Notes: generated from the sequence alone by a model not told the origin. A DNA stretch of 26,021 bases from an uncultured Collinsella sp. (GCA_900540095.1 UQEO01000021.1:1-26021), one strand, 5' to 3'; shown: positions 1 to 7,600, numbered from the stretch's first letter. Numbers and translations: made by a program.

Positions 1-40
1 CAGGCCCGATTTTGCCTCTTGACAATGTCCTGCTCATATT

Positions 41-57
41 AAAAGGAACGTCCCCTT
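41..57 (-). terminator. weak terminator-like hairpin
   Basis: Read on the minus strand, AAGGG and TCCTT pair (one G-U) around a 5-nt loop and are followed by TTAATA. It lies just past the stop of the minus-strand gene ending at base 69, so it may end that transcript. The stem is short and the T-run poor. Confidence 0.3.
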
Positions 58-68
58 CTGCCGGCAAG

Positions 69-644
69 CTATGTTGATATTTGAGTTGTCGTCGTTTCGT
101 TCGTCTGGGCCGTTTCGGCTTCGCTGCCTTGTTCGTCTTCGTCCTTTTGCGCATCGGCGATGGTGGAGGCCGCCGCGACGATACCGCGCTGGGGCGCAAC
201 GCCCGTCTGGGTCTGAGCGCCCTCGATAACTTCTGTGCCTGCATGCGCGAGCTCGGGCGATTTAAACACTGCGTCCAAGTTGGCGCCACCGCCGGCGTAG
301 CCGAGCGCGGCGAGTGCGATGACGATCACTGCAACGACGGCCACGATCGGCACATAACGATGCCAACCAGCCGGGTTGAGCCCGCTGCGGCGAGCCGCCC
401 CGCGACTGATGTAACCAAGCGTGCCGTCGTGCTTGAGCTTTGAGCCCACCACGCGTTTGCGGCCCCACAGCGAGGACTCTGCCTGCATTGCCAAGCGGGC
501 GCTTGCCGAAGGATAGCCGTATTTAGTGCGCTTGAACGAGCCATCAAACCCCGAAGCGTGTTTACCCCACGTCACCGATGTTGTGCGTCGGTTGACCGGC
601 GCGGCACTCCGCCTTCTGCGGCTCGGTTTTGAAGTCTCAGCCAT
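69..644 (-). CDS. hypothetical single-pass membrane protein
   Basis: I do not recognise a family for this 191-residue protein. The first ~95 residues are basic and rich in Arg, Lys and Ser, with an RRRR run at 9-12. One hydrophobic segment at about 97-117 (V/I/A-rich) is likely a membrane helix. The last ~70 residues are acidic and rich in Thr, Glu and Gln, as in an exposed disordered tail. The positive-inside rule suggests N-in/C-out topology. I chose the ATG at 644 because a GAGGG stretch precedes it, although only 3 nt away; an upstream in-frame start near 698 would put part of the likely promoter inside the gene. A TACAGT -10-like box lies 45 nt upstream. The regulator gene ends 84 bp upstream on the same strand, so co-transcription is also possible. 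Function unknown. Confidence 0.7.
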   Translation of the reverse strand: MAETSKPSRRRRSAAPVNRRTTSVTWGKHASGFDGSFKRTKYGYPSASARLAMQAESSLWGRKRVVGSKLKHDGTLGYISRGAARRSGLNPAGWHRYVPIVAVVAVIVIALAALGYAGGGANLDAVFKSPELAHAGTEVIEGAQTQTGVAPQRGIVAAASTIADAQKDEDEQGSEAETAQTNETTTTQIST

Positions 645-688
645 ATGCCCTCGCACGCCGTAACCGAATCGAAACAATAACGCTTTGG

Positions 689-694
689 ACTGTA
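689..694 (-). promoter_or_regulatory. -10-like box of the small membrane protein gene
   Basis: TACAGT on the minus strand, preceded by TGC and 45 nt upstream of the ATG at 644. It resembles the TACAAT boxes seen before several other genes here. No good -35 is visible. Confidence 0.35.
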
Positions 695-728
695 GCACAC
701 GCGTCGCGCGCGGTCACGGGCGCCTCGC

Positions 729-1946
729 TCAACGGTCATCGTCCTTCAGCAAGCGCCACAGCGTTGTACGGCTTATGCCCAGCACCTCCGCCGCACGGGT
801 TCGGTTGCCGTGGAGATGATCTACAACCAGATGCGCGATATCTCGCTCGGTATCGGCCAGCGGTCGCAGGATATACAGGTCACTTTCGAGCGTCGGGGCG
901 CCAAAGGTTGCGGTCTTAATCACGTCCTCTTGGGCGAGCACTTCCTCCGCCACAGCGCGGTCCACCGTGCCCGCCCCCACCAATATATACAGTCGTTCCG
1001 AGACCTCGCGGAGCTGCAGATAATTGCGCGGCCAGCGGTAAGCATCGAGCGTCTTCGTCGCCGCGGCAGACAGCGTGGGTGCTGCCGTCTCAAATGCATC
1101 AGCGAGATATTCCAAATAGCGCGCAACCTTCGTCGACGCGGCTCCCTGCTCGGCGATTGCCGGCGCCACGCTCACCGCGCAGGCGAAGCGCTCGGTCACA
1201 AACGCGGCTTGATCACTTTCGCCGCCGCCCGGCATGTCATTCGCTGTCAGCACCACATGGCAGCGCGTCGCCAACGCGGTGTCGGTCATCGTGGAGACCA
1301 GCTCGCGGAGGCGCTGGGGGCCAACCGCGTTCCAGCCCTCAATGCAAAGGGTCAGCCCCATTTGGAACAACGGCGATTCGGCGCTTTTGAGCACATGGCG
1401 CCAACCGCGCTCGGTGAGCTCATCGAGCGCGACGGAAACAAAGGGCTGATCGGCAAAAGGACCGTCCAGATAGAGGCGCTTGGCGATCTCGACCTGACCC
1501 GCTCCCAGCTCGCCCTCGAGCATAAGGGGCACACCGCGCGCGTAGCTCTCGGCAACCGGTGCAGCCACCGCAGCGGCACCCTCAACGATGCCGTACGCGC
1601 TCGATTCGTAGCGGGCCTCAACTTCGTCGGCGTTGAGCCACTCGATGCCCGCATGCGCCGCGGCACCGCGCACCTCACGCGCCACGACCACCCAAAGGCC
1701 CCCGCCCTCTTTGTCGGTGGGGCGAACGGTCAGGCTCAGGCGCGTACCCGCACGCCCCATAACAAGACGCGCGCCGTCTCCTATACGGTCGAGGCGCTCA
1801 GCGACAAAAGCCGCCACATCCCGCTCGAGCGCCGCGTCATTCATGGTCGAGATCGCGACGTCCCCACGCGCATCGATTGCCAATGCCGAGGCCCCGGCAG
1901 CAGCCAGGGCTTCGGTCAAGATGTTCAGTTTGACATCGCTATCCAT
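729..1946 (-). CDS. degenerate sigma54-activator-like regulator with Fis-type HTH
   Basis: Predicted 405-residue transcription regulator. Residues ~366-402 form a Fis-type helix-turn-helix (NRTRAAEVLGISRTTLWRLL). Residues ~302-322 (YRWPRNYLQLREVSERLYIL) match the WPGNVRELxNxxER segment ending the AAA+ domain of NtrC-type activators. The rest of that domain is eroded. The Walker A position reads GELGAGQV (144-151), with Gln for the essential Lys. The Walker B position reads LCIEGW instead of LFLDEI. No GAFTGA loop and no LRER arginine-finger segment are visible. It therefore probably neither hydrolyses ATP nor remodels sigma54 polymerase, and may act as a simple DNA-binding regulator, as TyrR does with sigma70 (TyrR also lacks GAFTGA). 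The N-terminal ~120 residues could be a sensor domain, not identified. The ATG at 1946 is supported by AGGGG seven bases upstream. An inverted repeat at 1997-2034 is a candidate autoregulatory site. The yeiH-like gene lies upstream on the same strand. Confidence 0.75.
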   Translation of the reverse strand: MDSDVKLNILTEALAAAGASALAIDARGDVAISTMNDAALERDVAAFVAERLDRIGDGARLVMGRAGTRLSLTVRPTDKEGGGLWVVVAREVRGAAAHAGIEWLNADEVEARYESSAYGIVEGAAAVAAPVAESYARGVPLMLEGELGAGQVEIAKRLYLDGPFADQPFVSVALDELTERGWRHVLKSAESPLFQMGLTLCIEGWNAVGPQRLRELVSTMTDTALATRCHVVLTANDMPGGGESDQAAFVTERFACAVSVAPAIAEQGAASTKVARYLEYLADAFETAAPTLSAAATKTLDAYRWPRNYLQLREVSERLYILVGAGTVDRAVAEEVLAQEDVIKTATFGAPTLESDLYILRPLADTERDIAHLVVDHLHGNRTRAAEVLGISRTTLWRLLKDDDR

Positions 1947-1996
1947 TATTTGCCCCTGTCCGCAGCGACGCGCAACCGCCGACGGTCGCACGACCG

Positions 1997-2034
1997 AGTG
2001 TTTCAAAATTGAACGATATTGCTCATCAAACACT
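1997..2034. promoter_or_regulatory. inverted repeat, candidate operator
   Basis: AGTGTTT (1997-2003) and AAACACT (2028-2034) form a perfect 7-bp inverted repeat with a 24-bp spacer, 51-88 bp upstream of the regulator's ATG. Widely spaced half-sites with TGTTT/AAACA arms suit a dimeric Fis-type HTH protein. Binding by the adjacent regulator is inferred. Confidence 0.4.
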
Positions 2035-2071
2035 ATAGGGCAGAAAGCGCCGTCCTGCGAGTATAGGTGTT

Positions 2072-2097
2072 GCCCCGCATCGCCATCCTGGCGGGGC
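2072..2097. other. GC-rich hairpin
   Basis: GCCCCGC (2072-2078) and GCGGGGC (2091-2097) pair around a 12-nt loop in the gap between the yeiH-like gene and the regulator gene. There is no T-run on either side, so it is not a canonical intrinsic terminator. Confidence 0.4.
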
Positions 2098-2159
2098 GAT
2101 AAGAGCTCTTCGGGACTTATAAACCTGCGGACAAGCCATACCCGCAAGAGCTCCTATCG
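2097..2159 (-). other. long imperfect inverted repeat 3' of yeiH-like gene
   Basis: The segment 2097-2114 pairs with 2141-2159: a 14-bp arm centred on AAGAGCTC with one G-U pair on the minus-strand RNA, then CGGG/CCCG after one bulged base, with a 26-nt loop. It lies 54 nt past the stop of the yeiH-like gene and upstream of the regulator. It has no U-tract, so it could be a 3'-end stabiliser, a rho-dependent end or a processing site. Confidence 0.45.
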
Positions 2160-2212
2160 CTCCACCGTGAGAATGCGCTCACCGGCAGCCAGCACGCGAA
2201 TAAGCTACTTCT

Positions 2213-3247
2213 CTACCAGATTCCCAGCACGTGTTGCATTCCCAAACTCATGCACGCAATACCAATCCAGCAGCAAAAGCCCAGCGCGATGGGCTTGCCG
2301 CCCTTTTTGACCAGCTCGACGATATCGGTATTAAAACCAATAGCCGCCATGGCCATCACAATAAAGAATTTCGACAGCTCCTTGATGGGCGCCGTGATGG
2401 ACACGGGAAGCTGAAACACCGTGGTGATCACGCTCGCCAGCACAAAGAACAGCACAAACATGGGAAACGCGCGTTTAAGGGAGAACGTGCTTTTGGCGTC
2501 GCCGCCGGCCTTGCGTGCCAGATGCATCTGCCAGCATGCGAGGACCAACGTGATGGGAATAATGGCCAGCGTCCTGGTGAGCTTGACCACTGTAGCGCTC
2601 TCGAGCACATTGGCGCCGGGATGCATGCTGTCCCAAGCGCTCGCCGCAGCCGTTACGGACGAGGTGTCGTTGATGGCGGTACCGGCAAACAGGCCAAAGC
2701 CCTCGTTGGTCAGCCCGAGCATGCCGCCGAGCGTCGGAAACACGAGCGCCGCGATAACGTTAAACAGGAAGATGACCGAAATGGCCTGGGCAATCTCGCG
2801 ATCGTCGGCATCGATGACGGGCGCGGTCGCAGCAATGGCCGAACCGCCGCAAATCGACGAACCCACACCCACAAGCGTCGCGATCTTGCCTGGCACGTTC
2901 ATAACGTGGCAGAGCACAAAGGCGATGACAAGCGAGGTCGAGATTGTCGCCACGATAATCGGCAGCGACTGGGCGCCCTTGGACAGAATCTGGGAGAGGT
3001 TCATGCCAAAGCCAAGCAGGATAACCGCGTACTGCAAGACTTTTTTGGACGTATAGGTGACGCCAGCGGCGAGCTGTTCGCGACGATTCTTGGGAAAGAC
3101 GAGCGCCAGGACCATGCCAAAGAGGATGGCAAATACCGGACCGCCGACCACCTCAATTTGTTTGCCGAGCAGCGTCGCGGGAATGGCGATGATCAGGCAG
3201 AACAAGACGCCTTTCCAGCGCTCGCGTACGATATTTGCCAGTTGCAT
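2213..3247 (-). CDS. yeiH: YeiH-family putative sulfate exporter
   Basis: 344-residue polytopic inner-membrane protein of the YeiH/UPF0324 family, annotated in databases as putative sulfate exporters; the true substrate is poorly established. About ten hydrophobic segments run through the whole length. Family signatures visible are the GGPVFAILFGM start, LLGFGMNLSQIL, VGVGSSICGGSAIAA near the middle and GTAINDTSSVTAA. The length is normal for the family. The ATG at 3247 has AAGGA about 7 nt upstream. It is divergent from a GntR/FCD regulator with 163 bp between starts, an arrangement typical of a transporter and its local regulator. That gap contains a perfect palindrome TTGCGCAA at 3313-3320 and the widely spaced pair ATGCCGC/GCGGCAT at 3333-3339 and 3388-3394, any of which could be operators. 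Confidence 0.88.
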   Translation of the reverse strand: MQLANIVRERWKGVLFCLIIAIPATLLGKQIEVVGGPVFAILFGMVLALVFPKNRREQLAAGVTYTSKKVLQYAVILLGFGMNLSQILSKGAQSLPIIVATISTSLVIAFVLCHVMNVPGKIATLVGVGSSICGGSAIAATAPVIDADDREIAQAISVIFLFNVIAALVFPTLGGMLGLTNEGFGLFAGTAINDTSSVTAAASAWDSMHPGANVLESATVVKLTRTLAIIPITLVLACWQMHLARKAGGDAKSTFSLKRAFPMFVLFFVLASVITTVFQLPVSITAPIKELSKFFIVMAMAAIGFNTDIVELVKKGGKPIALGFCCWIGIACMSLGMQHVLGIW

Positions 3248-3410
3248 ATGGGATTCCTTCTTTCTATTTCACGTTTGCGACGGCTTATGATACGGCAACA
3301 TTGAGCGCAGCCTTGCGCAAACACAGACTAAGATGCCGCAATAGTTCTCAGGCAACAGCCGAATTACCCACCGCGGAGAGCTGATTCGCGGCATAATTAA
3401 CAACTGACAT

Positions 3411-4142
3411 ATGAGTTTGATAGAACAGTTGCGAGGCGCTATGGAAGAATCGATGCACGTCGGCGAGCAGGAAACGAGCCTACAGGACCAGTCCTACCAC
3501 ACCATTCGACGCAAAATCGTCTACCTGGACTACAAACCGGGCGAAAAGCTGGGCGTCAAGCAACTTTGCGACGACCTGGATATGGGTCGCACGCCCGTGC
3601 GCGAGGCTTTGGTTCGCTTGGCGCAGGAAGGCCTGGTGCGCACCGTGCCCCAGAGCGGCACCTATGTCTCGCCCATCAACCTCACCCTTGCCGAGAGTGC
3701 CTGTTACATCCGCGAGCATCTGGAAAAGCAGGTGATTGTGGAGTGCTGTGCGCGCGCCACGTCGGCCGGCATCGAGCAGCTCGACCGCGCCATCGTGCTG
3801 CAGGAAAAGGCCATGGCCGAAGAGGATCGCATCGGCTTCTTTTTGAGCGACAACCTCATGCATCACATGATTTTTAGCATCGCATGTCGCAGCACCGTGT
3901 GGTCGTGGCTCGAAGAGACCAATGCCGACCTGGAGCGCTTCCGCTGGCTGCGCGCCGCCACGCAGGTTCTCGACAATCAGGACATCGTGAACGAGCACAA
4001 GCAGATTCGCCGCGCTATCGCCGGTCGCGACCCCATCGAAGCGAGCTTTTTGGTCAGCAAGCACCTGCATATGATGTTCCGCAACCAGACCGAGGTTCTG
4101 GACCAGTTCCCCGAGTACTTCGAGACCAGCAAGCTCCGCTAA
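3411..4142 (+). CDS. GntR-family (FadR/FCD) transcription regulator
   Basis: 243-residue repressor or activator of the FadR subgroup. Residues ~28-92 are the winged HTH, with the GntR hallmark GRTPVREALVRLAQEGLV and the wing QSGTYVSPI. Residues ~100-230 are an FCD effector domain. Its likely metal ligands are visible: an Asp and His in SDNLMHH, His in NEHKQIRRAI and His in SKHLHMM. FCD proteins usually sense small carboxylates or sugar acids through this site; the ligand is unknown. The start is uncertain. The ATG at 3411 has no clear SD, the ATG at 3441 has GAGG four bases upstream, and the one at 3453 has GGAAG five bases upstream; the protein may begin at Met11 or Met15 with no loss of domain. 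It is divergent from the YeiH-family exporter, its probable target. The TAA stop is fused to a dispersed repeat. Confidence 0.88.
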   Translation: MSLIEQLRGAMEESMHVGEQETSLQDQSYHTIRRKIVYLDYKPGEKLGVKQLCDDLDMGRTPVREALVRLAQEGLVRTVPQSGTYVSPINLTLAESACYIREHLEKQVIVECCARATSAGIEQLDRAIVLQEKAMAEEDRIGFFLSDNLMHHMIFSIACRSTVWSWLEETNADLERFRWLRAATQVLDNQDIVNEHKQIRRAIAGRDPIEASFLVSKHLHMMFRNQTEVLDQFPEYFETSKLR

Positions 4143-4192
4143 CCTGCCAAATTGGGACAGGTTCATTTTGGCAGGTTTTATCTGGGCAAATG
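4142..4192 (+). repeat. REP-like dispersed repeat, copy 1
   Basis: About 51 bp. ACCTGCCAAA and TTTTGGCAGGT form a hairpin whose loop carries GGGACAGG, followed by a conserved tail TTTTATCTGGGCAAA. Its first base is the last base of the GntR gene's TAA stop. Very similar copies lie at 6314-6364 (inverted) and 9343-9393. Short, palindromic and intergenic, it fits a REP/MITE-like element. Confidence 0.8.
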
Positions 4193-4195
4193 AAA

Positions 4196-4232
4196 CAAGG
4201 CCCGGCTCCGCCGCCGGGGGAGCCGGGCCTTG
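4196..4232. terminator. bidirectional hairpin terminator between gntR-type gene and glmS
   Basis: CAAGGCCCGGCTCC and GGAGCCGGGCCTTG form a perfect 14-bp stem with a 9-nt loop between two convergent genes. T-runs are weak on both sides (TTTCATTT on the minus side). It probably ends glmS and the GntR gene. Confidence 0.75.
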
Positions 4233-4254
4233 GTCGCCAGAATGGCGGAACCAA

Positions 4255-6102
4255 CTACTCCACGGTAACGCTCTTTGCCAGGTTGCGGGGCTGGTCGACG
4301 TCGCAGCCGCGCAGGATGGCGACCTCGCGGGCGAGCAGCTGCAGCGGGACGCTCGCCGTGATGGGGCTGAACACGTCGCGGACTGCTGGCACGCGGATAA
4401 TGCAGTCGGCGATTTTGTTGATCTCCTCGTCGCCCTCGGTGGCAACGACGATGACCTTGGCGCCGCGCGCCTTGCACTCCATAAGGTTCGACACGGTCTT
4501 GTCGTAGGTGGCACTCTTGGTGGCCACGGCGATGACAGGGAAGCCCGGGTCGATCAGGGCAATGGGGCCATGCTTCATCTCACCGGCGGCATATGCCTCG
4601 GCGTGCAGGTAGCTGACTTCCTTGAGCTTGAGCGCACCCTCGTAGGAAATAGCGGCACCCATGCCACGGCCCACGAACAGCGCCGACTGCGCGTCCTTGC
4701 ACAGCAGGGCAGCCTCATGAACGGCCTCGGTTTGGGTATCCAAAATCCACTGGATCTGCTCGGCCGTATCGGAAAGCTCGCGGAACAGCATGCGCGCCTG
4801 CTTGGTGGTCAAGCGGTACTTGACCTGCGCCAGCAGCAGGGCCAAAAGCGTAAGGCTCACGACCTGGCCGATGAAGCTCTTGGTCGAGGCGACCGCGATC
4901 TCCTTGTTGGCCTTGGTGTAGATGACGCCGTCGCTCTCACGCGCCACGGGGCTGCCCACCACGTTGGTGATGCCGAAGACCTTGGCACCCTTGATGCGCG
5001 CGTCGCGAATGGCGGCAAGGGTATCGGCCGTCTCGCCCGACTGGGACACGGCAACGACAAGCGTCGTCGGCGTAATGATGGGGTTGCGATAACGGAACTC
5101 GCTGGCCGCCTCCACCTCGGTGGGGATGCGAGCCCAGCCCTCAATGAGATTCTTGGCAATGAGGCCAGCATGATAGCTGGTGCCGCAAGCGATCACGTAG
5201 ACGCGGTCGATGTCGTTGAGTTCCTCGAGCGAAAGGCCCAGCTCGTCGATGTCGAGCTCGCCGGCCGGCGTCATACGACCAACCAGCGTGTCGCGCACGA
5301 CGCGCGGCTGCTCGTGAATCTCCTTGAGCATAAAGTCGGGATAACCGCCCTTTTCTGCCATGTCCAGGTCCCAGTCGATGTGGGTGACCTTGGGCTCGAT
5401 AACGTTGCCGGCCTCGTCGGTGTACTCGACGCCTGTGGGCGTGAGCTTGGCAAACTGACCGTCCTCGAGCACCACGACATCGCGGGTGGCGTCGATGAGC
5501 GCGATGACATCGGAGGCGACATAGGCGCCGGTCTCGCCCACGCCGACCACGATCGGGGAATCCTTGCGGGCCACGGCGATCACGCCGGGCTCGTCAGCGC
5601 ACACGGCGGCCAGACCATAGGCACCGACCACGTGGGTGCAAGCCTCGCGCACGGAGGCCATCAGGTCGTGCGTCTCGGCATAAGCCTCTTCGATCAGATG
5701 CGCGAAGACCTCGGTATCGGTCTCGCTCTTAAAGTGGTGGCCGCGGCCCTCCAGCTCTTCGCGCAGCTCGGCGAAGTTCTCGATGATGCCGTTGTGGACG
5801 ATGGCGATACGACCGTCGCAGCTGGTGTGGGGGTGAGCGTTAACGACGGAGGGCTTGCCGTGGGTGGCCCAACGGGTATGGCCGATACCGCAGGTAGCGT
5901 CGCTGTCGATGTTGGAAAGCTCGCTCTCCAGACCCGCGACCTTGCCCACGCGGCGGATGACGTCGAGGTGCGCCGCGGCGCCCTCGCCCACCTCGAGCGC
6001 GACGCCCGAGGAGTCATAGCCGCGATACTCCATACGCTTGAGGCCCGTGACCAGGATGTTCTTTGCAATATCAGAGCCGGTGTAGCCGACGATTCCGCAC
6101 AT
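4255..6102 (-). CDS. glmS: glutamine--fructose-6-phosphate aminotransferase (isomerizing)
   Basis: 615 residues, full family length. It converts fructose-6-phosphate and glutamine to glucosamine-6-phosphate, the committed step to UDP-GlcNAc and hence peptidoglycan. The N-terminus is MCGIVGY with Cys2 as the glutaminase nucleophile after Met removal, then RMEYRGYDSSG and the GHTRWATHG motif of class II amidotransferases. Residues ~290 onward hold two SIS sugar-isomerase domains (ACGTSYHAG, SQSGETADT, then GRGMGAAISYEGALKLKE and AAGEMKHGPIALI). The C-terminus ends PRNLAKSVTVE, as in active enzymes. A TACAAT -10 box lies 75 nt upstream, and directly upstream of that is a large palindrome at 6204-6237. 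That suggests transcriptional control by a sugar-responsive repressor or activator; no glmS ribozyme was recognised in the leader. It is divergent from a LacI-family gene. Confidence 0.98.
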   Translation of the reverse strand: MCGIVGYTGSDIAKNILVTGLKRMEYRGYDSSGVALEVGEGAAAHLDVIRRVGKVAGLESELSNIDSDATCGIGHTRWATHGKPSVVNAHPHTSCDGRIAIVHNGIIENFAELREELEGRGHHFKSETDTEVFAHLIEEAYAETHDLMASVREACTHVVGAYGLAAVCADEPGVIAVARKDSPIVVGVGETGAYVASDVIALIDATRDVVVLEDGQFAKLTPTGVEYTDEAGNVIEPKVTHIDWDLDMAEKGGYPDFMLKEIHEQPRVVRDTLVGRMTPAGELDIDELGLSLEELNDIDRVYVIACGTSYHAGLIAKNLIEGWARIPTEVEAASEFRYRNPIITPTTLVVAVSQSGETADTLAAIRDARIKGAKVFGITNVVGSPVARESDGVIYTKANKEIAVASTKSFIGQVVSLTLLALLLAQVKYRLTTKQARMLFRELSDTAEQIQWILDTQTEAVHEAALLCKDAQSALFVGRGMGAAISYEGALKLKEVSYLHAEAYAAGEMKHGPIALIDPGFPVIAVATKSATYDKTVSNLMECKARGAKVIVVATEGDEEINKIADCIIRVPAVRDVFSPITASVPLQLLAREVAILRGCDVDQPRNLAKSVTVE

Positions 6103-6176
6103 AAGATAAATCCCTTCGTTCGCGTGACTGCAAGACGTCCACGCACAAGGGGCGCTGAGACGTATAACGTTCGAGT

Positions 6177-6182
6177 ATTGTA
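6177..6182 (-). promoter_or_regulatory. glmS -10 box
   Basis: TACAAT on the minus strand, 75 nt upstream of the glmS ATG and set in the palindrome GAGTA-ttg-TACTC (6173-6185 on the plus strand). There is no consensus -35; the -35 position (~6200-6205) abuts the operator palindrome, suggesting an activator or overlapping repressor. Confidence 0.5.
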
Positions 6183-6203
6183 CTCACGCAAACGCAAGCT
6201 GAT

Positions 6204-6237
6204 ATACCAGAAGTGGTATCTCAACTTAGATACCACT
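6204..6237. promoter_or_regulatory. triple half-site palindromic operator candidate
   Basis: Perfect 10-bp inverted repeat AGTGGTATCT (6212-6221) / AGATACCACT (6228-6237) with a 6-bp spacer. A third half-site, ATACCA at 6204-6209, is inverted relative to TGGTAT at 6214-6219. The TGGTAT...ATACCACT half-site resembles those of HutC-type GntR regulators of amino-sugar genes (NagR/DasR boxes carry TGGTnTA..ACCA). It overlaps the probable -35 of glmS and lies ~178 bp upstream of the LacI gene. Confidence 0.6.
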
Positions 6238-6264
6238 CGATGCACACACGTCCAGCCGGTCCAA

Positions 6265-6299
6265 ACCACCACAAAGGTGCCTGCCCCCTTCGTGGTGGT
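6265..6299. repeat. REP-like hairpin (second type)
   Basis: ACCACCACAAAGG (6265-6277) and CCTTCGTGGTGGT (6287-6299) form a 13-bp stem with one mismatch and the loop TGCCTGCCC. It sits 15 bp from REP copy 2 in the glmS/lacI gap. There is no T-run, so it is not a terminator; it looks like a mobile or structural intergenic repeat. Confidence 0.55.
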
Positions 6300-6313
6300 C
6301 GCGCTGGCAATAG

Positions 6314-6364
6314 CGTTTGCCCAGATAAAACCTGCCAAAATAAACCTGTCCCTTTTTGGAAGGT
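6314..6364 (-). repeat. REP-like dispersed repeat, copy 2
   Basis: Inverted copy of the 51-bp repeat at 4142-4192, with few substitutions (ACCTTCC for ACCTGCC at one arm). It ends 9 bp before the -10 box of the LacI gene, so the repeat supplies the spacer or -35 region of that promoter. Confidence 0.8.
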
Positions 6365-6373
6365 TTGGGATGC

Positions 6374-6379
6374 TACAAT
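6374..6379 (+). promoter_or_regulatory. LacI-gene -10 box
   Basis: TACAAT preceded by TGC, 36 nt upstream of the ATG at 6415. The -35 region falls inside REP copy 2 and is poor. Confidence 0.5.
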
Positions 6380-6414
6380 CTGGCTTGTACTTGAAACGCA
6401 TCAAAGGGGCCGCT

Positions 6415-7527
6415 ATGGCAAAGGTAAAAATCAGCGACGTCGCGCGCGAGGCCGGGGTTTCGTTGGGCACGGTTTCCAACGCGCTCAACCACCCCGAAAA
6501 GCTGCGCCCCGAGACCCTCAAGCTCATCAACGAGACCATCAATCGCCTTGGCTACCTGCCCAACCAAAGCGCCCGTCAGCTCGCGGGCGGCGCCACCAAG
6601 TCCTTTGGCCTGGTGCTCCCCCGTCTCGATCACGGCTTTTCGCTCCAAATCGCCAGCGGCGCCCACAACGAGGCCCGCAAGCACGGCTACGACTTGCTCA
6701 TCGCCAACGCCGATAACGACGATATTCTCGAGGACCATTACCTGCGCTACTTTATGGGCACCCAGATGTCCGGCGTCATGGTTCAGCCCATGGCATCCCC
6801 CGACTGGCACCCCGCCATGACCAAGATGCCCGTGCCGATCGTCCATCTGGACATCCATTGCTCCGAGCCCGGCTACTACGTAGCGGCCGACAACGAGGCC
6901 CAGGGTCGCATCATTGCCGAACTTGCTATCGCCCGCGGCGCGCACCATATTGTCGTCGTCGGCCGAGCAGCATTTATGCAACTCACCCTGCGCGTCCTTG
7001 GCATTCATAAGGCGCTCGCCCTGCACCCCGATATCAAGATCGAAGTCATCGACGCCGGCGAATGGAATACCGCTGCCGACGGCTACGGCATCGGTGTCCA
7101 AATCGCCGAGCGCCCCGCGGACGAACGTCCCGATTTTGTCGTCGGCCTGACCGATGTGTTGGCCTCGGGCGTCGTTTCGGCACTGGTCAACAAGGGCATC
7201 TCTGTCCCCGGGCAAGTACGCGTGGCCGGATGCGACGGCAACCCGCTCGCTTGGAGCGGATCGGTCCCGCTCACTACGGTAGCGCCCCCGGGCTACGAGA
7301 TTGGCCGCAAGGGTGTCCAACTGCTGATGGAGCAAATCGAGAACAAGGTCCCGACAAAGACCAAGCATATCCACGTCAGCTCTGCCGCGCGCACCGTCAC
7401 CGCGGTCACGGCCATCGAGGACATCAACCGCCAAGAACTCGTGCGGCCGTTCCTGCTGGAACGCGCCAGCACCCAGGCAAGCAGCCAGACCGACGCCACG
7501 GCCATCAACCTCGGTGCGTATCTATAG
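6415..7527 (+). CDS. LacI-family transcription regulator
   Basis: 370-residue sugar-responsive DNA-binding protein. Residues ~4-55 are the LacI HTH and hinge helix (KISDVAREAGVSLGTVSNAL, then YLPNQSARQLAGG). From ~60 to ~340 runs a periplasmic-binding-protein-like effector domain, starting KSFGLVLPRL and with the family VRVAGCDGNPLA segment near 265-275. A C-terminal tail of ~25 residues rich in Ser, Thr and Gln extends past the usual end. The ATG at 6415 is chosen because AAAGGGG lies five bases upstream and the HTH begins at residue 5. The same frame is open upstream through glmS antisense, which is a composition artefact. It is a single gene with no sugar operon attached, so its target is unknown. 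The palindrome at 6204-6237 could be its site, although LacI operators are usually shorter and symmetric about a central CG. Confidence 0.93.
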   Translation: MAKVKISDVAREAGVSLGTVSNALNHPEKLRPETLKLINETINRLGYLPNQSARQLAGGATKSFGLVLPRLDHGFSLQIASGAHNEARKHGYDLLIANADNDDILEDHYLRYFMGTQMSGVMVQPMASPDWHPAMTKMPVPIVHLDIHCSEPGYYVAADNEAQGRIIAELAIARGAHHIVVVGRAAFMQLTLRVLGIHKALALHPDIKIEVIDAGEWNTAADGYGIGVQIAERPADERPDFVVGLTDVLASGVVSALVNKGISVPGQVRVAGCDGNPLAWSGSVPLTTVAPPGYEIGRKGVQLLMEQIENKVPTKTKHIHVSSAARTVTAVTAIEDINRQELVRPFLLERASTQASSQTDATAINLGAYL

Positions 7528-7554
7528 CACGCCCGCAAGTATGCTAAGTCGCCG

Positions 7555-7600
7555 CTCAAGCAAAAGGGGCCCGACCATTGCCGGGCCCCTTTTGCTTGAG
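7555..7600. terminator. strong bidirectional terminator
   Basis: Perfect 19-bp inverted repeat (CTCAAGCAAAAGGGGCCCG and its complement) with an 8-nt loop. It carries A4/T4 runs inside the arms, so it works in either direction. It separates the convergent LacI and HAD genes. Confidence 0.9.

Noticed and set aside
4168..6414. Very long plus-strand open frame antisense to glmS that joins the LacI gene (over 1,100 residues in total)
   Set aside because: It is the mirror of glmS codon bias in GC-rich DNA. The part before 6415 has no family motif, whereas glmS is complete on the other strand; the real start has its own SD at 6415.
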